Shown: piece by piece, positions 31,001 to 33,221 of the stretch | Position numbering within the stretch: the stretch's first letter is position 1 | Layout of the letters: each line of letters opens with the position of its first letter | IMG/VR virus record: IMGVR_UViG_3300046001_005823 | Coordinates: 1 to 33,221 of that record | DNA from: a virus | Strand: one strand, 5' to 3' | Length of the DNA: 33,221 bases | Translations under genes and position numbers: made by a program | The notes under the pieces: model-generated | Databases searched by the model: none | Seen by the model: the letters and a program-made list of their open reading frames with translations, nothing else | What the model was told of the DNA's origin: nothing

Positions 31001-32292
31001 ATCAACGTCGCTTTTGCTGTGTCGATCATCTGGCTGACAAGCTCTTTCATCGGCATGTCAGGCTTCGAGTACATCTTGTTGATGCCGAAGTTGGCAATCG
31101 TCGTTAGTTCTTCGGTGCCGATCTCAGCGCCGATATATTTACCAAGAGTTTTTGCGCTCTGAACGATAGAGTCAGTCATCGCCTTTTTGGCGACATCCTT
31201 GCCCAATGCACCGATAAGAACATTGAGCGACATCTTTTCTGGAATAACTTCAGCCAACCCAGTCAGTACGGATTGCTGCATGTTGTTCGATACGTTAAGC
31301 CCGGTATCTTTTCCTTCAGCATAGGCAGTGCCAGCGGAAACCATCCCCATACCGGCCAGGCCGATGTTTCCGATAACGCCAGCAAGTAGCGGGTTGCTTG
31401 CCACGGCAGACGCGGCAATGATGGTCGGAAGGTTCTGCGCAATCGATGCCGGCGCATCCGAAATAGTTTTCTTCCACGAATCTTTGGAAGTGCCAGCCAA
31501 GATGCCGTCAGCTTCAGCAAGCCGCTCATTGGCAGTCTTGCGTAGCGCATCCGCAACATTCGCTAGATCAAAGTCTCCGGTGACATCGGCTTTGATTGAA
31601 GCCAAGCCCGCCATTGATTTATCAAACGATGGTTTTACTTTTGCAAGACCGGCGTCAAACGCCTCGCCCCATGTTGATTCGCGCAGACCGCTTTCAGTTG
31701 CAGATGGCACAACGCCAGCAGAACGCATGCGTGAAAATTCTACATCGGCATCTTCTGGGGATAGGTTGTTGTCGCTGATAAGTTGATCAACGACCAGCGG
31801 TTTGCTGTTATCCAACCACTTGCGGTTCGCTTCTTTCTGGCGCTCGAAGCGGCTGACCGGTTGGCTTACCTTCTTGACAGATGGAAGCTCAGACAATGCC
31901 GCTGTTTGCTCAGTAGCAGGAGTTCCATCCATGCCGCGCATCAGCGAGTTTTCCATCGCGATATTACGCTTCGGCTTGATATCCTCTTCCGGCATACCCG
32001 CCGTGAAGGTGTTCTCAGTGACAACCTGGCCTTCAGGACGCTTGAAGTTCTTGCCCTCGCCATAGGTTGGCACTTTGAAGCCGACCAGGTCGGCGACTGA
32101 GGACAGAATACCTTTGCTTTCGGCCTTGGCCGCAGACCATGATGACTCTTCATTAGGGTCACCACCGTTAAATTTGTACCCGTCTACAACGTCGCCAGCC
32201 TTCGGCCCTTGGCTCCAACTGTCCTGAGAACTAGGATCGCCACCGTTGAATCGGTAGCCGTCAATCATTTCGCCGACTTGGGGTTGCGCCAT
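22066..32292 (-). CDS. Giant virion-associated polyvalent protein, 3408 aa
   Basis: This is a huge multi-domain protein of the kind packaged in the capsid of some podoviruses and ejected with the DNA. In order: a duplicated DGY(R/K)FNGGDP motif (1-50); a hydrophobic region (about 270-430); a metallopeptidase-like domain with HEALH at 749-753; a large conserved phage domain (about 925-1330); an ADP-ribosyltransferase-like domain (IHYSGAERN, YYGTGARGKEADR, about 1530-1690); an ART-PolyVal domain (EFKKWFGDS, VLYHGT, about 1738-1880); a large polyvalent domain (AHVRFNDRTDADGAKVLFIE, about 2100-2430); and an LPD38-like C-terminal region with membrane helices (about 3060-3090). FSP-x-R motifs occur at 1494, 1734, 1884 and 2436. 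The start at 32292 has GGAG 6 nt upstream; an upstream frame overlaps the terminator. Confidence 0.88.
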   Translation of the reverse strand: MAQPQVGEMIDGYRFNGGDPSSQDSWSQGPKAGDVVDGYKFNGGDPNEESSWSAAKAESKGILSSVADLVGFKVPTYGEGKNFKRPEGQVVTENTFTAGMPEEDIKPKRNIAMENSLMRGMDGTPATEQTAALSELPSVKKVSQPVSRFERQKEANRKWLDNSKPLVVDQLISDNNLSPEDADVEFSRMRSAGVVPSATESGLRESTWGEAFDAGLAKVKPSFDKSMAGLASIKADVTGDFDLANVADALRKTANERLAEADGILAGTSKDSWKKTISDAPASIAQNLPTIIAASAVASNPLLAGVIGNIGLAGMGMVSAGTAYAEGKDTGLNVSNNMQQSVLTGLAEVIPEKMSLNVLIGALGKDVAKKAMTDSIVQSAKTLGKYIGAEIGTEELTTIANFGINKMYSKPDMPMKELVSQMIDTAKATLIQAPILGGAGIVTKAAVDGAGRIIDPTGYQLRGYADAVERTNFAPMQADGDTQAADAAKASTMNAWSNGFAGTPKQPAATAAPTPSDVLAAPNDIDAITQTARASVKGAVTPTATQTAIDNDILAMEAAAGIAAEVVSTETTTAPAPTVTQHTIEAPDMQTVSVPDRLNITVDPVQNAGQGVPTNDQENRLGSTNDQAVTQSPSGTGLSELPDTGRKTTEEAFADLHTEIPGVKFNRVEPANIPARAGESSQATVARQQEASVVEKLFGLAGTQVHYVTTDTGAESFGGAILRSTPGHIFVDVNNKSFMQDAIRVRAAHEALHDLKLRNEDLYDGIVNQLRAVGAAKLSMKQFQPIYDKTGAVKIQDQAHATEEQVANLFGNIMSDPAAMQDLLQRISGGDMSVAAKVVAAFRNAIAAIKKHLTALGTNYDTSRYEGDLNSAQKILMDSYVAFAKAQGKNRLDAEISVVQASKGIKQSPAKKPGSDAGHKRESDGRYVGAPDWVGNNPMQLVKMRKTLNQLAKEGDSGRYWYEKSSKAVMDMVGGDKAAAEKFVGLLAIYSQGTSVPANTAAAIKAWAQWKAGVKIDAGRFPEAMGKKATTWLNTGKDWGGIKTNNFYQDLMEEIDPSKVDHGHSTMDMWMALAFDYGSKVLDQGPKYLFAQREIAKVAKEMGWKPHQVQAAIWSSIKTRVESSERLRNERELAAGIRVMGKEGMETAKGREYEHFRLAHQLGMEHDFDGRDPAEVIKEKGEDFSDAMRKRSAQMSLEAIPGSATGLLPGIHTATMAQQEEYLAEMRKAFSTASGSDIIDAELGHLINTEVKGFSGWKGVTNTGLQRAVTVQTDSHGGTDKNTVVGNTRDFLDLSAAIHGLVWTQDGVAWHFPLYSGAKNGLNGVEFKIGRLLTQAESDSLYQALSKELGHTFSPPIPTTDGLGFRVLNFPDEKFALAAGVKDAAEKKALQKSQTAKNEEFASSVGSAVKAQAWSADVADVARFESDGSLVENDWSNGDVEYRKEIGRVVSGFGARSWAGRSDIFEWIDLDLRPKADAVNATFSKKYGWGKAKFSPSRSDAASDGRAGRLVESGVSEVSSYGRSSPGAVEATGIHYSGAERNNLDGRYYGTGARGKEADRVRAATDPRIKERIYFYVDSGKGVTPEQGVGSVPHSVNLKNLYDGNADTWIQKKLDRNLKDGEWDSAFESAVIDAGFDGYVSDFGTQRAAVLLGRHNVPVTAGKSTVASQRKAGAVNESADAVEQSRILPGGQMSGADWKKMIPAVVPGASVDMLQDGKDYYKSDVVAAMRGTKFSPARQSDTPEFKKWFGDSNLRNEDGSPMVLYHGTNKDFSVFKSSKTGVTGAGVYLGIDTGTADSYAGDDSGSNVMPVYARGRYIGMTEWSKYVQENGGWAQGRAKAEADGVAGIIDLKIENAVNVFDPNNLKSAIGNSGAFDGSNPDIRFSPGRFYSQLERAVEQTPDRIFNTAPQFKMWLNANAAKLGIKKDEMEWTGIGEYLDTLGKGKVSKADVLGFLKANGVQVDEVEKGKLPGEPTVAFEDGKWVVRGGSGKVFGKYNDEEDANAAKPRAKEYSLVPTKYSQYVLPGGENYRELLLTLPEKHVYPKTPVLTSEESRRFSTLTQKMRQDGNLPAAEMADWKALKHQRDKHNNELEDISRAGQNQKPYRSSHWEEDNILAHVRFNDRTDADGAKVLFIEELQSDAGQGKRDGKVDWNAPFIGKTEAWLGLGIKRMIAYAVENGYQKVAFVNGEQSADRYSLAKKISRLEWKTTPGESNGVLIGWDANGNGVLEKEMAPSEVEDYAGKELADRLVNGPVNHETARGRQVRRVEGADLKVGGEGMKAFYNTIVPQTVNDVLKRLGGGKVESVVVPIGDPKNTLGYTFETVGQEPSWAEIESVLAVTKRSGPDIFINPLNGERLGYSLNRVTPDGNLRLVKAAMEGGKSFTDAFSEYGDDFLGQIFGVELRKVPAKTKASDQTGFTITPSMREKVEQGMPLFSPQRAPVQTPWATEATGKIDKIIYEAQDKFVDLKRVRNAIKEAGIQVREEYDAYVAEELNHGRAAYRVQLFLEQEFDPLLEEMKMRGVKTEEFDKYLHARHAKERNKAMAKANPNQAELDTLISDAEDDVHNAELDVQMTNGGQKEVWALQRAQSRLNALNVSKPFSGTEEERQKLSGMSNAEADQVLASSRATLEPLAKKVDAIVSGTRSSLAGYGLETQDTVDSMAKAYKHYVPLFREMDDSDLLGTGGNGTGSGYSIKGSTLKRATGSLRAVEPILANLMAQREQAIVRGEKALVGKSLYAMALSAPNPDFWSVIRPNMSAKDMKAAMVAANLDPALIKTMVDAPMEAYIDDNTGVVRFRANPMIGRDPNAVVVRVAGEDRVILFNSENDRAVRLASALKNLDSQSAIGPIKAINNGVGQITRYISAINTQYNPIFGIKNFIRDFQGAGFNLSTTPIAGQEVKVLGHVGNAIRAIYRQERGKSVSNQAWSDMWTEFRESGAETGYMDSFNNLEDRVGAIQKHIKGRNLVMQGIGPVLDLLGDYNTAIENGVRLSAYKTARESGLSKIAAASMAKNLTVNFNRKGRTGGKLSGWYAFFNAAVQGNARIAETFMAGHKGKAAGLMAAKLGSAGIGIGALLAVIGIAMMGDDWDDIPDFVRSRDFIIPLGKMDAEGANVSKTKSGWSYLHIPMALGYHVFPGIGRTMVEMAMLKRTEAGKRMGNLLGEVIGALNPMGAVSIADKGWGGVAEALAPSFADPVLQLANNQNAFGRPIAKTNFSEKDPTPAPDRFFRSASNIGKGVSKGLDRVSGGDGAEPGKIQLTPDQIDYIFGQLTGGVGRESLKLYQYLESKATDSKIPESRVPIKGMFYGETKSEQSVTGKYHDIEKKINIAENGIKLTNTDAGRAKYTENHPEVNLVPAMRSATGRLSKINKARKAADARGDKAEVKRLDSEATGIRTLLIDRYYDMDK

Positions 32293-32303
32293 TTGCTGCT
32301 CCA

Positions 32304-32343
32304 CAAAAAGAAAAACCCCCACGACCTTTCGGTGGTGAGGGTT
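32304..32343 (-). terminator. Terminator between the virion genes
   Basis: On the minus strand a 13-bp stem with one mismatch and a GAAA tetraloop is followed by TTTTTCTTTTT. It separates the 279-residue gene from the giant gene and starts just after the second CAGATAAATCCGTC motif. Late transcription must pass it to express the giant protein. Confidence 0.88.
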
Positions 32344-32348
32344 TGTAA

Positions 32349-32362
32349 GACGGATTTATCTG
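32349..32362 (-). repeat. 14-nt motif CAGATAAATCCGTC, copy 2
   Basis: It is an exact match to 1529-1542 in the same orientation, again 7 nt after a -10-like TAGAAT (32369-32374, overlapping the stop of the upstream gene) and again just before a terminator. A -35 box is not evident here. Confidence 0.6.
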
Positions 32363-32371
32363 AGAACTATT

Positions 32372-33211
32372 CTACCACTTTCTTTCCCACGGTTTGCTAG
32401 TGGAAGAAGTGGATGGTGCAGCAGGCGACCCGCTTCCCTTGCGCGTTGTCTTGACGATAACGTCTTTCGTCAGCGGATCGACAGACTCGGTCTGTGAGTA
32501 GGACTCGCCTGGGGTCTTGGCCTGATTCATGTAGGTCAGGATCTGTTCAGCCGACCAGCCAGGTGCTTCCTTTTTGATCTTGTCGAACTGTTGAGTAAAC
32601 GCTCCGACAGAACCAGAGCCGCCACCGCCTGAAGATCCAACCTTGGCGATCATCGCCATGACTTGCTTATCGCGGATGTCTAGGCCACGCTCCTTGAGCG
32701 CCAGGTTCGCGGCATCAATTTCTGCCTTTTTGTAAGCTGATGCATCCGCACGATCCGCTCTGCGCTCGTCAAAGACAACCTTGGCAAAATCTTTTCCAGA
32801 CATCTCGCCAGCTGCATGCTCTGCGCGCAAATCGGTCATTGGGTCGGCCTCAAGTTTTGCGCGATCGGCCCCCTTGGACTGCTCGATCACCGCTAACTGC
32901 TCAGGCGTCATTTGGCCATCCGTAGCGCCCGACTGCGCAGCGGCAACTGCAGCATCAGATCCTGCATATTTCTGCCCGATGGCACTATTCAACAAACCTG
33001 TCTTGGCAGTATCAATGCGCCCCATGCGCTCAGTGCGATCCTTCTCTGCGCCACCCCGCTTCATCCGCTCCTGCTTCTCCAGCAGCGCATTCTGTCGCTG
33101 CTCAAGGAACCGCATCTCATCCTCTTTGAGCGAGGCCGCCATCAACTGCTGACCAACCTTCTGCCCAGCCTCACCAAGCCCAGCCATCGCGCCAAACATG
33201 CCCATGCCCAT
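32372..33211 (-). CDS. Probable internal virion protein, 279 aa
   Basis: The N-terminus MGMGMFGAMAGLGEAGQKVG is Gly/Met-rich, followed by long charged helices (LKEDEMRFLEQRQNALLEKQ onward), a Gly-Ser linker (GSSGGGGSGSVG at about 191-202) and a short C-terminal domain ending in KPWERKW. No family is recognised with certainty. The position just before the giant polyvalent gene, and the Ala/Gln-rich helical composition, fit an internal core or ejection protein of a podovirus. The start could be any of three ATGs (33211, 33205, 33199), and the window ends too soon to judge the ribosome binding site. Confidence 0.65.
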   Translation of the reverse strand: MGMGMFGAMAGLGEAGQKVGQQLMAASLKEDEMRFLEQRQNALLEKQERMKRGGAEKDRTERMGRIDTAKTGLLNSAIGQKYAGSDAAVAAAQSGATDGQMTPEQLAVIEQSKGADRAKLEADPMTDLRAEHAAGEMSGKDFAKVVFDERRADRADASAYKKAEIDAANLALKERGLDIRDKQVMAMIAKVGSSGGGGSGSVGAFTQQFDKIKKEAPGWSAEQILTYMNQAKTPGESYSQTESVDPLTKDVIVKTTRKGSGSPAAPSTSSTSKPWERKW

Positions 33212-33221
33212 GATTAAACTC

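Noticed and set aside
22066-32322. Giant gene starting at 32322
   Set aside because: That start lies within the terminator hairpin and has no ribosome binding site. The ATG at 32292 has GGAG at the right spacing and begins the repeated DGY-FNGGDP region.

Overview
The window looks like about 33 kb of the genome of a temperate, probably podovirus-type, phage of a GC-rich gammaproteobacterium, most likely Pseudomonas. The host call rests on the overall look of the small early proteins and on an attachment site built from the 3' half of a tRNA-Cys gene, so it is an inference. No host genes are visible. Phage genes lie on both sides of the attachment site, which suggests the unintegrated or circular (attP) form.

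Layout. An immunity region at about 7.8-8.8 kb (Cro-like gene, three operator sites, S24-type CI repressor) separates two divergent arms. The leftward arm (minus strand, 7974 down to 1) carries a PD-(D/E)XK protein, a large primase/SF3 helicase, a VRR-NUC nuclease, an SNF2-like helicase, small regulators including a candidate late regulator, then a promoter with an immediate terminator, and finally small and large terminase subunits (the large one runs off the left edge). The rightward arm (plus strand, 8045 to 21810) carries the repressor operon, a second operator-controlled promoter, a structured leader of about 420 nt, a DUF932 protein, a DUF2800 Cas4-like nuclease, a DUF2815 ssDNA-binding protein, a family A DNA polymerase in two pieces, many small genes, DUF3310, dCTP deaminase, a winged-helix protein, an excisionase-like protein and a tyrosine integrase. 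The attachment site (about 21.88 kb) and convergent terminators follow. From 33.2 kb back to 22.07 kb the minus strand carries the end of the late operon: an internal virion-type protein and a giant polyvalent protein of about 3,400 residues. In a circular map the leftward arm would run through terminase and the unseen structural genes into this segment.

How it works together. CI should bind sites of the form YCTTAG-N4-CTAAGA at the cro/cI intergenic region and at the early promoter near 9.53 kb, silencing both arms. The replication and recombination set (DUF2800, DUF2815, PolA, primase-helicase, VRR-NUC, SNF2), which I recall as a contiguous module in many other phages, is split here between the two arms. 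A block of nine GGGAC(C/T) words beside a strand-asymmetric AT-rich tract at 3.92-4.20 kb is a candidate origin.

Main discovery. The polymerase gene is fractured. Its N-terminal half ends exactly at the conserved TGRW motif and continues into an N-intein. A free-standing GIY-YIG endonuclease gene follows. A third ORF starts with a 24-residue C-intein ending in Asn and continues with Ser-Gly-Arg, the next residues of the same polymerase motif. All catalytic motifs are kept in the two exteins. This predicts a split intein that trans-splices a polymerase of about 654 residues, with a GIY-YIG homing endonuclease between the halves.

A second notable pattern is a lambda Q/pR'/tR'-like cassette at 1.50-1.96 kb. 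Its 14-nt core motif recurs once, in front of the terminator that precedes the giant virion gene.
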